In this document: in pieces, positions 26,855 to 35,992 of the stretch
Layout: each line of letters opens with the position of its first letter
How positions within the stretch are numbered: position 1 is the stretch's first letter
NCBI RefSeq assembly: GCF_034479615.1
Contig: NZ_CP140255.1
Span: forward strand, 558,001-622,000
From: Vreelandella neptunia
GTDB taxonomy: Bacteria; Pseudomonadota; Gammaproteobacteria; Pseudomonadales; Halomonadaceae
Length of the DNA: 64,000 nt
Direction of reading: 5' to 3'
The notes under the pieces: generated by a model
What the model was told of the DNA's origin: nothing
What the model saw: the letters and a program-made list of their open reading frames with translations, nothing else
Database searches by the model: none
Made by a program: the position numbers and the translations under genes

Positions 26855-28411
26855 CTAGCGGTCTAGCCAGGCATCTTTAAAGCCGTCGTTAACCCCTACG
26901 CCGGAGGTGACCAGGTTTTGCACATCGCAGCGGTAGAGCGTCGGGAAGCCTAGCTCCATCAGCCAACCAACGGGCACGTCTTCGTGCAGGATTTCCTGCA
27001 CTTCACCATAGAGTTTTTCGCGCTCTGCATCGGGGAATGCCGTGGCGGCCTCGTTAAACAGCTCATCGACACGCTCGTTTTCGTAACCTTCCACGTTATT
27101 CCAGGGCGAACCCTTGGCGATGTTGTCGGAAAGGTAAGTGCGTGAAATACCCAGTGCCGGGTCGCCGTACTGGTAGAGATAGGTGAAGGCGAGATCGTAA
27201 TCCCAATCGCCCAGGCGCTGGTTCCAGCCGCCCACATCGGTGGCTTGGGTTTCAACGTTAATACCCACTTCGCGCAGGTTTTGCTGCACGGCTTCGGCCC
27301 AGCGCGTCCAGGTTTCCCCATAGGGCAGCGGCAGAATAGTGATCTCTTCGCCGTCGTAGCCCATTTCATCCAGTAGCTCACGGGCGCGTTCGGGGTTGTG
27401 ATCGTAGGGTTCCAGGTCGTCGTTCTGGAAGCGCGCATTGGAGCCAAAGGCGGAGAGCGGCACATTACCCAGGCCGTTCCACAACACATCTTTGGCGAAC
27501 TCGCGATCCATGGCGTACATGACCGCCTGACGGAAACGTTTATCCGCCGTGGGGCCTTCGCGGTTATTCATCCACAGCATGGCGAAGGGGCTGAAGTACT
27601 CATGGCCCTCTTCGGTCATGCAGACGTTATCCATCTCGGCCAGGCGGGGAATATCGAAGTTCTCGACGGTACCGCTGGGCAGCACATCAATGGTGCCGTT
27701 CTCGAATGCTACTGCGCGGGAGGCTCCGTCGGGGATGACGTGCCAGTTAACGCCGTCCAGGTAGGGCAGGCCGTCTTCGTAATACTCTTCGTTCTTAACC
27801 AGTTCGATCACCGTGCCGCGTTCCCAGTTGTCGAACTTGAACGGGCCGGTGCCGATGGGGTGATCATTGTGCTCGTTATTGCGGAAATCGGTACCCGCAT
27901 ACAGGTGCTCAGGCACCATGGTAAAAGTGCCCGCTTCAAAGGAGAGCAGGAAAGGGCCGAAGGGTTGAGTCAGAGTAAATACGACGGTGTGGTCGTCCGT
28001 GGCTTCGATGCTCTCCACGTGCTGCAGCACGGCGCGGGCGCTGGGGTTCAACTCACGGTGGAAGACATCGGCGGAGAACACGACGTCATCGGCGGTAAAA
28101 GCTTCGCCATCGTGCCAGGTAACGCCTTCACGCAAATGGAAGGTGTAGGTACGGCCATCGTCGCTGACCTCCCACGACTCCGCCAGCTGCGGCATGGGTT
28201 CTAGGTCGGTGGTATAGCGCAACAGGCCTTCGTAAATATTGCCCGCCACGGTGCGGGTTGGGGCATTTTGTACCATGCCCAGCACCAGGCCGGGCGGTTC
28301 CGGCTGGATAATGGTGTTAACCACGCCACCCTCTTTGGGGTCATCGGCCAGGGCGGCGGAGGTAAAAGCGAGTGCTGCAGCGGAAATAGCCAACGCTAAA
28401 GGTTTCTTCAT
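26855..28411 (-). CDS. Peptide-type ABC transporter substrate-binding protein
   Basis: 518-aa SBP family 5 (DppA/OppA-like) protein with a Sec signal peptide (MKKPLALAISAAALAFTSAALA, cleaved about residue 22) and no lipobox cysteine, so it is a soluble periplasmic protein. The family signature AESWEVSDDGRTYTFHLREGVTWHDG (about residues 80-105) is present. Ligands in this family include peptides, opines, nickel and amino-compound conjugates; sequence alone does not decide. First gene of the minus-strand operon, divergent from the GntR gene across a 215-bp control region. Confidence 0.9.
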   Translation of the reverse strand: MKKPLALAISAAALAFTSAALADDPKEGGVVNTIIQPEPPGLVLGMVQNAPTRTVAGNIYEGLLRYTTDLEPMPQLAESWEVSDDGRTYTFHLREGVTWHDGEAFTADDVVFSADVFHRELNPSARAVLQHVESIEATDDHTVVFTLTQPFGPFLLSFEAGTFTMVPEHLYAGTDFRNNEHNDHPIGTGPFKFDNWERGTVIELVKNEEYYEDGLPYLDGVNWHVIPDGASRAVAFENGTIDVLPSGTVENFDIPRLAEMDNVCMTEEGHEYFSPFAMLWMNNREGPTADKRFRQAVMYAMDREFAKDVLWNGLGNVPLSAFGSNARFQNDDLEPYDHNPERARELLDEMGYDGEEITILPLPYGETWTRWAEAVQQNLREVGINVETQATDVGGWNQRLGDWDYDLAFTYLYQYGDPALGISRTYLSDNIAKGSPWNNVEGYENERVDELFNEAATAFPDAEREKLYGEVQEILHEDVPVGWLMELGFPTLYRCDVQNLVTSGVGVNDGFKDAWLDR

Positions 28412-28539
28412 GTTTCCTGCTCCTCGGTTATTAGCACGTAATGAGGTTACGTCGTCGTTAGGCGAGCGAGGCGTGATGTGTCAGGCCCTGTTGTGAGGTT
28501 TTTTGGGGGCCTGCTTTGACCATAGCAGCACACGGTAAA

Positions 28540-28570
28540 ACTGTCGACAGTCGGCAATCGTTCGTCGACA
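28540..28570. promoter_or_regulatory. Candidate GntR operator
   Basis: ACTGTCGACAGT (28540-28551) is a perfect 12-bp palindrome, and its TGTCGACA core recurs as CGTCGACA at 28563-28570, 21 bp (two helical turns) away. The location between the divergent binding-protein and GntR genes suits an operator for the GntR protein. Confidence 0.5.
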
Positions 28571-28626
28571 AGTGGCTTTTTTTCGTCATACTGGGAAGAA
28601 CACGTCATACCCCATGAGTGAATGCG

Positions 28627-29352
28627 ATGGCTTCTTCTACGTCGGCTCCCAGGGCCTTTATCCAGCAGCAAAACCTCGTCGAACAGGTCGCTGACTACTT
28701 AACCCAAGCGATTATTCAGCAACACTTTTTACCCGGTGAGCGACTTTCTGAAGTGCAGCTTTCCCGCGACTTGGGGGTCAGTCGCGCGCCGGTTCGTGAG
28801 GCCGCTCGTTTACTGGAAAGCCGTGGTTTATTGATCTCGAAGCCGCGCCGGGGCTTCTTTGTTCGCGCGTTGAATGCCGTTGAACTCGAAGACGTGTTTG
28901 ATTTGCGACTGTGTCTGGAACGTCACGCTATTCAGCGTCTGGCCGAACGCTATACGCCAGAGGCCCAACGTGCTTTGAAACAACAGGTAGACGTACTTTG
29001 TGAGGCGGCCGTGGGTAACGATGGCACCCGCCGCATCGAGGAGGATTTGCAGTTTCATCGCTTAATGCTTCACTACGCGGGCAACGAGCGGCTGCTGCGC
29101 GCCTTTGATGATTTAACCCATGAACTGCGTCTATGCATCACTTTAATCACCAAGACCCATGAAGCCCCCGACACTATCGCGACCAGCCACTTTAAACTGC
29201 TAGATGCGCTGGATAGCGGCAGCCCTGCCGCTTGCCGCGAGGCGATTGACTACCACATAGGCGTTGCCCGCCATTTCGTGGTGAAGGGCGTGGGCGAAAC
29301 CGGAGATAGTTCTGATGAAGATAGTGCCGATGAAGACGTTCTTCCACGCTGA
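28627..29352 (+). CDS. GntR-family regulator (FCD/FadR subfamily)
   Basis: About 241 aa. A winged HTH occupies residues ~15-80 (GERLSEVQLSRDLGVSRAPVREAARLLESRGLL), followed by an all-helical FCD ligand-binding domain with FDLRLCLERHAIQRL and conserved histidines (FHRLMLHYAGN, FKLLDALDSG). The start is either ATG 28627 or GTG 28618, and neither has an obvious ribosome site. It is divergent from the ABC transporter operon and overlaps the third deacetylase gene. It probably controls both directions in response to an organic acid or amino acid (inference). Confidence 0.87.
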   Translation: MASSTSAPRAFIQQQNLVEQVADYLTQAIIQQHFLPGERLSEVQLSRDLGVSRAPVREAARLLESRGLLISKPRRGFFVRALNAVELEDVFDLRLCLERHAIQRLAERYTPEAQRALKQQVDVLCEAAVGNDGTRRIEEDLQFHRLMLHYAGNERLLRAFDDLTHELRLCITLITKTHEAPDTIATSHFKLLDALDSGSPAACREAIDYHIGVARHFVVKGVGETGDSSDEDSADEDVLPR

Positions 29353-30352
29353 CCAACTGCTTCATCAGCCGCAAACTTACTTCTCCCGTGGCAAGATGCG
29401 CATTCCCCAGGAAGTGCCTGAACGGGCTACGCAGCTGCTGGCCGCTGCCAAGCAGCTAGGGTTTGATATTCAGGCTCCCGCGGATCATGGCGTGGCGCCT
29501 TTAAGGGCGGTGCATTCCCTGGCCTATCTGCGCTTTCTGGAAAGTGCCCATCGGCGCTGGCATGTCCTTGGTGAAGACTGGGGCGAAGAGGTTATCTCCA
29601 ATATTTTTGTGCGTTCGCCCAATGCTCTGCACGGCATATTGGCGGAAGCCGGGCGCTACCTGGCCGACGGTAGTGCGCCAGTGGGCCAGCATACCTGGCA
29701 AGCCGCTTATTGGTCGGCGCAAAGCGCGGTCGCCGGGGCTGAGGCTCTGTTAGCCGGGGAGCGATTTGCCTATGCGCTATCGCGCCCGCCGGGCCACCAC
29801 GCAGGTATCGATTCCGCCGGTGGCTTTTGCTTTCTCAATAATGCCGCCATTGCCGCGCAGCGCCTCACCTCACGATACCCCCGCATCGTGGTGCTCGACC
29901 CCGATATGCATCATGGCCAGGGCATTCAGGAGATTTTCTACCAGCGCGACGATGTGATGTATATCTCGATCCACGGCGATACCACCAACTTCTACCCGGC
30001 GGTAACCGGCTTTGAAGACGAGCGCGGGCAGGGCGCTGGGCTGGGCTATAACCTCAACCTGCCAATGCCCCATGGATCAGAAGAAGCGGTGTTCTTTGAT
30101 CGCCTGGAGGAGGCCTGCCAGGCCATCCGTCTGTTCGAGCCTGACGCCATCGTGCTGGCGCTGGGGTTTGATATCTACGAGCGCGACCCCCAAGCCAAAG
30201 TGGCTGTTTCCACGCCGGGGTTTGGTGAACTGGGCCGCCGGGTCGCGGGCCTCAACGTACCCACCCTGGTGGTACAGGAAGGCGGCTACTACTTGGAAGG
30301 GTTAGAGGCCAATGCAGTGAGTTTCTTTGAGGGACTGCTAACCAATAGGTAA
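29330..30352 (+). CDS. HDAC-fold amidohydrolase (acetylpolyamine amidohydrolase type) 3
   Basis: 340-aa deacetylase-fold hydrolase, most like the first one in this window (both begin MKxFxHxDQxLHxPxT). Catalytic elements: SRPPGHHAGIDSAGGFCFLNN, LDPDMHHGQGIQ (zinc D and H), GFDIYERDP (zinc D) and VQEGGYYLEG (tyrosine). The start at 29330 is preferred for its match to the paralogue; 29315 is possible. It overlaps the end of the GntR gene by 23 nt, so it is likely co-expressed with it. Compared with copy 1, the zinc loop reads DPDMHH instead of DVDLHH, suggesting different substrate preference (inference). Confidence 0.86.
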   Translation: MKTFFHADQLLHQPQTYFSRGKMRIPQEVPERATQLLAAAKQLGFDIQAPADHGVAPLRAVHSLAYLRFLESAHRRWHVLGEDWGEEVISNIFVRSPNALHGILAEAGRYLADGSAPVGQHTWQAAYWSAQSAVAGAEALLAGERFAYALSRPPGHHAGIDSAGGFCFLNNAAIAAQRLTSRYPRIVVLDPDMHHGQGIQEIFYQRDDVMYISIHGDTTNFYPAVTGFEDERGQGAGLGYNLNLPMPHGSEEAVFFDRLEEACQAIRLFEPDAIVLALGFDIYERDPQAKVAVSTPGFGELGRRVAGLNVPTLVVQEGGYYLEGLEANAVSFFEGLLTNR

Positions 30353-30398
30353 TGAGTAAGACAAGCCATCAAGGTGTCTGGCAAAATGGCTGCTTTCA

Positions 30399-30424
30399 GC
30401 GATCAGCAAAACGATCCTGATCGC
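30399..30424. promoter_or_regulatory. Dyad upstream of the Wadjet-like operon
   Basis: GCGATCAG/CTGATCGC, a perfect 8-bp inverted repeat with a 10-nt spacer, ends 29 bp before the first start codon. It may be an operator or a leader hairpin; no T-tract follows. Confidence 0.4.
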
Positions 30425-30453
30425 CCTTGAAATCGTCATCGAAAGGACACGGC

Positions 30454-33400
30454 ATGGCCCACCTGCTACGCATCGTGATGATTCACGGCCACCTGGAAGG
30501 GGTGGTCGAACTGAGTGTGGACGGTCACACCAATATTTGTGGCACCAACGCCTCCGGTAAAACCACGCTGCAGCGGCTGGTGCCGGTGTTTTATGGTGAG
30601 CTACCCAATAAAGTAGTGCCCAAAACGCGCATGAAGTTTGATGCGTTCTACCTGCCCCACCGCAACAGCTACCTGGTGTACGAATACCGCCGCGAAGCGG
30701 GCAACATCTGCCAGGCGGTGCTGACCCGCAAGGCCGAGGGCGGGGTGGAGTACCGCTTTGTCGGCGCGCCCTACCAGCCGGAAGACTATCTTGTGGAGAG
30801 CGACGCGGGTGTGGCGGCGCTGGACTACACCCAGTGGGCCAGCGGCCTGCGGCGCAACGGCACGCCGGTGTCGCCCAAGCTGGGCGCGACCTCTGAATTT
30901 CGCTCGGTGATCCAAAACGACTTTACCCAACTGCACGGCAACAGCCGCGACGGCCTGAAGCTGCGCCAGATCGCGTCGCAGTTCAGCCTGGTGAAACCCG
31001 AGCGGCGCATCCGCCATATCGAAAAGCTGGTTTCTGCGGTGCATGCCAAAGAGGGCAAGATGGACACCCTCAAAACCATGCTGGCGGCGATTTTCGAAGA
31101 GGATGGTGTCGAGCTGCCGGTGACCCGGATTCGCAACACCAAGGCGCGGGAGTGGATTGCCCAGATGCGCCAATCCATGCGCCTGGAACCGCTGCAGGCC
31201 TCGCTGGCCCGGCTCGCCGGTATTGATCGTGAACTCGCCGACCTGGATGCCACGCTGTGGCAACTGAAGCCCCAGCTCGAAGATGACCGCCAGCGGACCG
31301 AGCGCCAAATGGCCGATCTGGATGCCGAGCTGGCCCGCCACCAGCGCGACTTCCAGCAGCGGGAGAGCGACTACGCTGAAGCACGGGATAAGCTGAACGA
31401 CCGCCACAGCGAAGTGGTCAGCGATTTACAGCAGACCCAGCGCCGTCTCAACGACCTGCAAACCCAGTACGAGCAATACGCTGATGCAGACATGCCCGCC
31501 CTGGAGCGCGACATCAACGCGCTGCCCCAGTGGCGGGAGCAGCGCGACCAGTTGCGCACCCACCTGAACGTGATGCAGGACGCGGTAAAAGAGAGCCAGG
31601 CGCGCCTGGACGGGCGGCTGCGCGAGCTTTCCGAAGCGCTGGCCCGCCAGACCCGTGAATCCCAGGAACTGATCGACGCCCTGGTCGAAGAGAAAGCCCT
31701 GCGCCGAGAGCAGCAGTGGGAGTCCGAACAGCAGCTCAACGAACGCTACCAGCAGGAGCGCCAACGTCTTGAAGGCGAGTACCAGGCGCAGCTGGAACTC
31801 GGCGTCGAGCAGCTAGCCGAACTAAAGGCACAGCTCTCGCTCTCGACCCAGACCGCCGAAGAGGCTTCCGAGGCGGAGCTTGCCCAGGCGCGCCTTGATC
31901 AGGCCCAGCAGGAGCGCAACGCCTCGGCTGCTACCCTGGATGGCCTGCGTCGGGAGTTTGAAAGCCGCAAACGCGAGCGCGACAGTGCCGAACAGCAGCT
32001 GGTGCAACTTCGCCAGCAGTTGGAGCGCGCCGAGCAGCGCTGCTTTGCGCTCTACCAGCAGCGCGACCCGGAGCAGGGCAGCCTGCGCCACTTCCTGCGC
32101 TACCACCGCCCCGGCTGGGAGCAGCAGCTAGGCAAGGTGATTGCCCCGGAGCTACTGGAGCGGCGTGACCTCGCCCCGCAGTTGGCAGAAGGCGCGAGCG
32201 ATGATCTGTTCGGGCTGGCGCTGGATCTTTCCGCGATTGCTTTGCCCGATTACGCCCAGGATGAAGCCAGCCTGCTGGCCGCCATCGAAGAAGCCGATGG
32301 CGCCAAGCGCCGGGTACACACGGAGAGCCAGGCCGCCGAGAAAGCCCTCAAGCAGCAGAACGAGCGGGTGCAGCAGGCCGACGAAGCCCAAGATCAAGGG
32401 CGCATGGCCCACAAGCGCGCCGAGCAGGAAGTCGAGTTTGCGATAGAGGCCCGCCGCCAGCAGCAGGAGCGCCATACCAAGCGCCAGCAGGAGCGCCGCG
32501 CCGCCCATCAAACCGCATTAGCCCGCCAGGAGCAGACGCAAAAGGAGCTGCGCGAAGAGAAGCAGCAGGCGCTCGCCGCCCTTAGCGAGACCCATCAAAG
32601 CCAACTGCTGGAGCTCAAGGCCGACGGCCAGAGCCAGGTAGATAGCCTGGATGCCCAGCTGCACCAGTATAAGCAGCAGCTTAAAGATGCCAACGCCGAG
32701 CACCAGCGCCAACGTGCAGAGCTGGAAGAGGCCTTTAGTCAGGAACTGGCCGACCAGGGTGTCGACCCCGCCAAGCTAAAAGATACCAAGGCGCGGCTGG
32801 CAAGCCAGGAGGAGCGCATCCGCGTCACCGCCGCCCGTCAGGATGAGCTCACCGAGTACACCCGCTTTATGCGCGTGGAGTGGGGCCAGCACAAGCCGCA
32901 GCTGGTCGCGCAAGAAGCCGAACTGGAGCAGGCGGAGCAAAAGCTGCAGCGCGATAAAGAGCACCTGAAAAACGACTTCCAGGCGGCGCGCAAAACCCAC
33001 CAGAGCACGGTCAGCACGCTGAAAACCCAGCGTGAGAGCGAATACGCCTGCCTGGAAGCCTTGAAGCCGCTACTCACCCAGCTGGAAACCTTGGCCATTG
33101 AACCCGATGGTCAGGCGCCCGGCACGCCACTGGGCGATGTGGACGAGCGTATCGAGCGCGCCCGCCAAGCATTGGGCAATCGCCACCAGCAAATCGAGCA
33201 GCTGCGCCGTGGCTGCCTGGAAGTCGAAAGCCAACTAATCAAGGACGCCAGCAGCGGCTTCGCCGAAGCGCTGGAGAGCGAGCGCAGCAAGCTGCAGAGC
33301 GATAACCCGCGCCTACAGCTGCCGCTACTGCGCGACATGCTCAAACTGCTCGAAGATCAACAGCAGCAGCTGATTCAGGAAGGCCGCAACCTAAGCGACG

Positions 33401-34119
33401 ACCTGGATAAATTCTTCACCGTATTCCGCGATTTGAACCGGCGCATCAGCGCCCAAAGCCGTAGGCTCTCTGAAGAGGTTGCCGATGACCTGCGCCTGGA
33501 AGGCATCACCAAGGCCGAAGTGCGCATTCAGTCCACCATCGATGAACTCGGCTTCTGGGAGCCGCTGAAGCTGTTCGCCCAGCGCTATAAAGAGTGGCGG
33601 GAATCCGGCCAGACGCTACCCAGCGACGACTACCTCAACGCCCTGGCGGATGTTGTCGATCTGCTGCGCAGCGACCAGCAGTACAGCTTCGAAAGCCTGC
33701 TGCGCCTGGAGCTGCACCTGAACGAAGGCGGCACCGATCTGGTGATCAAGAACGACCGCCAACTGCTGGAGTCCTCCAGCCACGGCATGGCGTACCTAAT
33801 TCTGTGCAAGTTCCTGCTCGCCTTTACCCGCCTGCTGCGCGGCGATGCGGAAATCGCCATCCACTGGCCCATCGATGAGATCGGCACCCTGGCCTACCAC
33901 AACGTCGAAAAACTGTTCGACGCCTGCGACAGCAACCGCATTCATATCGTCGGCGCGTTTCCCAACCCCGAGTCCGATGTGCTGCTGCTGTTCGCCAATC
34001 GCTACCTGATTGATCGCGATGAGGCCAACCCCAACAAGCGGGTATTAAAACGCATCGAGCCACGGCTAAGCCGCCTGGCCGAACGGCTCCAGGAACGCCA
34101 GCAGGAGGTGACGGTATGA
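30454..34119 (+). CDS. jetC: SMC-like condensin ATPase, JetC/MksB type
   Basis: 1221-aa SMC/MukB-like motor of a Wadjet (MksBEFG) plasmid-defence complex. The start at 30454 (MAHLLRIVMIHGHLEG) has AGGA 9 nt upstream. Walker A GTNASGKTT (about residues 30-38) is followed by about 750 residues of Gln/Glu/Arg-rich coiled coil. The coil is interrupted near residues 550-620 by a globular hinge-like stretch (RYHRPGWEQQLGKVIAPELL). The C-terminal lobe has an ABC-type signature region SSSHGMAYLILCKF (about residue 1107) and Walker B IHWPIDEIGTL (about residue 1135). It resembles DUF3584-type ATPases (recalled, not searched). Family knowledge: such complexes extrude DNA loops and license cleavage of small circular DNA. 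Confidence 0.85.
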   Translation: MAHLLRIVMIHGHLEGVVELSVDGHTNICGTNASGKTTLQRLVPVFYGELPNKVVPKTRMKFDAFYLPHRNSYLVYEYRREAGNICQAVLTRKAEGGVEYRFVGAPYQPEDYLVESDAGVAALDYTQWASGLRRNGTPVSPKLGATSEFRSVIQNDFTQLHGNSRDGLKLRQIASQFSLVKPERRIRHIEKLVSAVHAKEGKMDTLKTMLAAIFEEDGVELPVTRIRNTKAREWIAQMRQSMRLEPLQASLARLAGIDRELADLDATLWQLKPQLEDDRQRTERQMADLDAELARHQRDFQQRESDYAEARDKLNDRHSEVVSDLQQTQRRLNDLQTQYEQYADADMPALERDINALPQWREQRDQLRTHLNVMQDAVKESQARLDGRLRELSEALARQTRESQELIDALVEEKALRREQQWESEQQLNERYQQERQRLEGEYQAQLELGVEQLAELKAQLSLSTQTAEEASEAELAQARLDQAQQERNASAATLDGLRREFESRKRERDSAEQQLVQLRQQLERAEQRCFALYQQRDPEQGSLRHFLRYHRPGWEQQLGKVIAPELLERRDLAPQLAEGASDDLFGLALDLSAIALPDYAQDEASLLAAIEEADGAKRRVHTESQAAEKALKQQNERVQQADEAQDQGRMAHKRAEQEVEFAIEARRQQQERHTKRQQERRAAHQTALARQEQTQKELREEKQQALAALSETHQSQLLELKADGQSQVDSLDAQLHQYKQQLKDANAEHQRQRAELEEAFSQELADQGVDPAKLKDTKARLASQEERIRVTAARQDELTEYTRFMRVEWGQHKPQLVAQEAELEQAEQKLQRDKEHLKNDFQAARKTHQSTVSTLKTQRESEYACLEALKPLLTQLETLAIEPDGQAPGTPLGDVDERIERARQALGNRHQQIEQLRRGCLEVESQLIKDASSGFAEALESERSKLQSDNPRLQLPLLRDMLKLLEDQQQQLIQEGRNLSDDLDKFFTVFRDLNRRISAQSRRLSEEVADDLRLEGITKAEVRIQSTIDELGFWEPLKLFAQRYKEWRESGQTLPSDDYLNALADVVDLLRSDQQYSFESLLRLELHLNEGGTDLVIKNDRQLLESSSHGMAYLILCKFLLAFTRLLRGDAEIAIHWPIDEIGTLAYHNVEKLFDACDSNRIHIVGAFPNPESDVLLLFANRYLIDRDEANPNKRVLKRIEPRLSRLAERLQERQQEVTV

Positions 34120-34751
34120 TCGAACATGGCCCACTGCTTGAACGCCTGCTGGCGGGTGAGTTTGTCTGCCCGATCAGCGATGAGAGCGGCTATCGGCATC
34201 TCACCAATGAAGAGACTCGCGAAGAGATCGATACCTACCTGCGGCCGCTTAACCGGCGGCTAGCCAGCAATGAAGACGGCAGCGTCTACTTTCTAGCCTG
34301 GCGTCAGCTCAATGACAACGCTCGGGATCAGCTCTCCCGCCAGCTAGGCGATACGCTCAATAGCCTGCTGCCGCTGCTGGAGTGGCTGCAGTTGGTTCAA
34401 GAGGCGCTGGGCCGCGATACCCTGGCCGCCCCCGGCGATGTACTCAAACCCGCCGAGTTCAGCGCCAAGTGCGAAGACAACCAGAGCCTGCGCGAACGTC
34501 TGGAGCGCCTGGCCACCGACAGCTTTTTTGGCTCGCAAAGTGACCAACTCGATGCCCAGGTAAAGCAGGTCTTTAAGCGTCTGAAAGAGCACGGCTACCT
34601 GCTTCAGCCCCATTCAGAGCGGCAGGTATTCGTGGTTACCGGCAAGATCGACTACCTGGTGGATCTGGTGCGCTTTATTCGCGATGAAGAGAACCTGCCC
34701 ATTGAAGAGGGTAGCGAGGAGGGCTCCGGTTCCCAGGAGGCCCTGTTGTGA
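34116..34751 (+). CDS. jetB: Condensin accessory protein, JetB/MksE type
   Basis: 211-aa MukE/MksE-like kite subunit. The N-terminus MIEHGPLLERLLAGEFVCPISDESGYRHLTNEETREEIDTYLRPLNRRL has the arrangement of small winged-helix kite proteins. Later FFGSQSDQLDAQVKQVFKRLKEHGYLLQP and IDYLVDLVRFIRDEENLP form the second winged-helix region. Assignment rests mainly on size and position between an SMC-like ATPase and a MukF-like protein. Start overlaps the previous stop by 4 nt (ATGA). Confidence 0.75.
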   Translation: MIEHGPLLERLLAGEFVCPISDESGYRHLTNEETREEIDTYLRPLNRRLASNEDGSVYFLAWRQLNDNARDQLSRQLGDTLNSLLPLLEWLQLVQEALGRDTLAAPGDVLKPAEFSAKCEDNQSLRERLERLATDSFFGSQSDQLDAQVKQVFKRLKEHGYLLQPHSERQVFVVTGKIDYLVDLVRFIRDEENLPIEEGSEEGSGSQEALL

Positions 34752-35992
34752 GTTCGAACGGAGAACATGCCCTGGAAAGCCGCCTGCTCAAAACCGGCAG
34801 CGAACGGCTGGCGCTGCTCGGCAAGCATGCCGATGTGCTGATGCAGGCCTATACCCGTGATGAAGTGCCGCTGGAATCGCTCAGCGACAGCGCGCTACGC
34901 AAATTGCTGGCGGCGCGCATTCTATGGCGGCCGGATGAGCAGAGCGGTGTGAAGCTGGCGCCCAAAGTGCGCGAACTGATCGCCGAGATGCTCGCCGACG
35001 AGACCCGCCGCCATGTGAACGCCGATGTAGCGGAAACCCTGGAGCTGATTCGCGCCCTGGTGCACAGCTACCGGGAGGCGCGTAGCCGCGGCGAACACTG
35101 GCGGCTGGAGCAGCAGTTGATGCGCCTGCGCCAGGAGGTCGACGACCTGAACGGGCGCTTCGCCGATGCCATCGACAGTTTATGGCAGCGGCTGAATAGC
35201 GATTTTGGTTTCGTCAGCCAGCTTAACGACAAAATCCGCGAAAACGACCGCGCCCAGAAGCAGATCGCGCGGCTGCTGGATGGCCTGGCGTTGATCGATT
35301 TCGACGAGCTGATCGAGCTAGTGGGCAGCGACGGCGGCCTGCGCAAGCTATTGATCAGCCAGCTACAGCAGCAGCTAAGCCACCACTACACCAGCCTGCG
35401 CGAAGTGCAGCGGCGATTGATCGAACTGATGGCGCGCTTTCGCAAGCAGCAGGCGCGCAGCCGCCTGATCAGCGGCATGGCTGCCTTTATGCGCGAACAC
35501 CCCGGCTTTGTGCCGGGCAACTATGCCCGGCGTAGCGAGGTACCAGGGCTGGTCAATCAAGCCGCACCGCTAAGCGCCGCCGCCGCCCCGGCGCTGGATC
35601 GCAACCTGGATAGCCGATTGCTCGCCGATCTGCTGCACCAGCTTCCCCAGCCGCGCCACACTACGCAAACCGTTGAAGCCGCGGCCCCGGCCCAAGCCCA
35701 GAAAAGCAGCCTCGCCACCGCTCGCCAGCAGGCGCTCAAGCAGGATGTGGAACACTTCTATTTGAGCGTGATCGACCAGCCCCAGGCGGCACCGGTCAGC
35801 GCCCTTGAGTACCTGCGCGAAAGCCCGCTGGAGTGGCCGGATGAGATTTGGCTCTTCCAGGTGATTTCCGAATACCAGGGCCTGCCGCGCAGCGACCAGA
35901 AAGCCTTTCGGCTCAAGCAGCAGGAGAGCCAGGCGAGCCAATTCAACCACCTGCGCCTGATCCACGATGTAGAACTGCAGCTGGCCGTATGA
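34748..35992 (+). CDS. jetA: Condensin kleisin-like protein, JetA/MksF type
   Basis: 414-aa protein starting with GTG at 34748, overlapping the upstream stop by 4 nt. The N-terminal part has a winged-helix look (SLSDSALRKLLAARILWRPDEQSGVKLAPKVRELIAEML). A long helical middle (about residues 90-240) resembles MukF/MksF kleisins. The C-terminal region (about residues 325-414) ends SQFNHLRLIHDVELQLAV. It probably bridges the two ATPase heads with MksE dimers. Functional call is by synteny and architecture; sequence identity to known MksF could not be measured here. Confidence 0.72.
   Translation: MSSNGEHALESRLLKTGSERLALLGKHADVLMQAYTRDEVPLESLSDSALRKLLAARILWRPDEQSGVKLAPKVRELIAEMLADETRRHVNADVAETLELIRALVHSYREARSRGEHWRLEQQLMRLRQEVDDLNGRFADAIDSLWQRLNSDFGFVSQLNDKIRENDRAQKQIARLLDGLALIDFDELIELVGSDGGLRKLLISQLQQQLSHHYTSLREVQRRLIELMARFRKQQARSRLISGMAAFMREHPGFVPGNYARRSEVPGLVNQAAPLSAAAAPALDRNLDSRLLADLLHQLPQPRHTTQTVEAAAPAQAQKSSLATARQQALKQDVEHFYLSVIDQPQAAPVSALEYLRESPLEWPDEIWLFQVISEYQGLPRSDQKAFRLKQQESQASQFNHLRLIHDVELQLAV

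Noticed and set aside
27398..28204. Long (268-codon) open frame antisense to the ABC binding-protein gene
   Set aside because: It is the mirror of a well-supported gene, has low-complexity His/Gly/Val-rich composition and no family motif; a by-product of GC-rich codon use.
30601..31407. 268-codon minus-strand frame inside the SMC-like ATPase gene
   Set aside because: Fully contained in a gene with clear Walker and coiled-coil structure; composition is that of a shadow frame.
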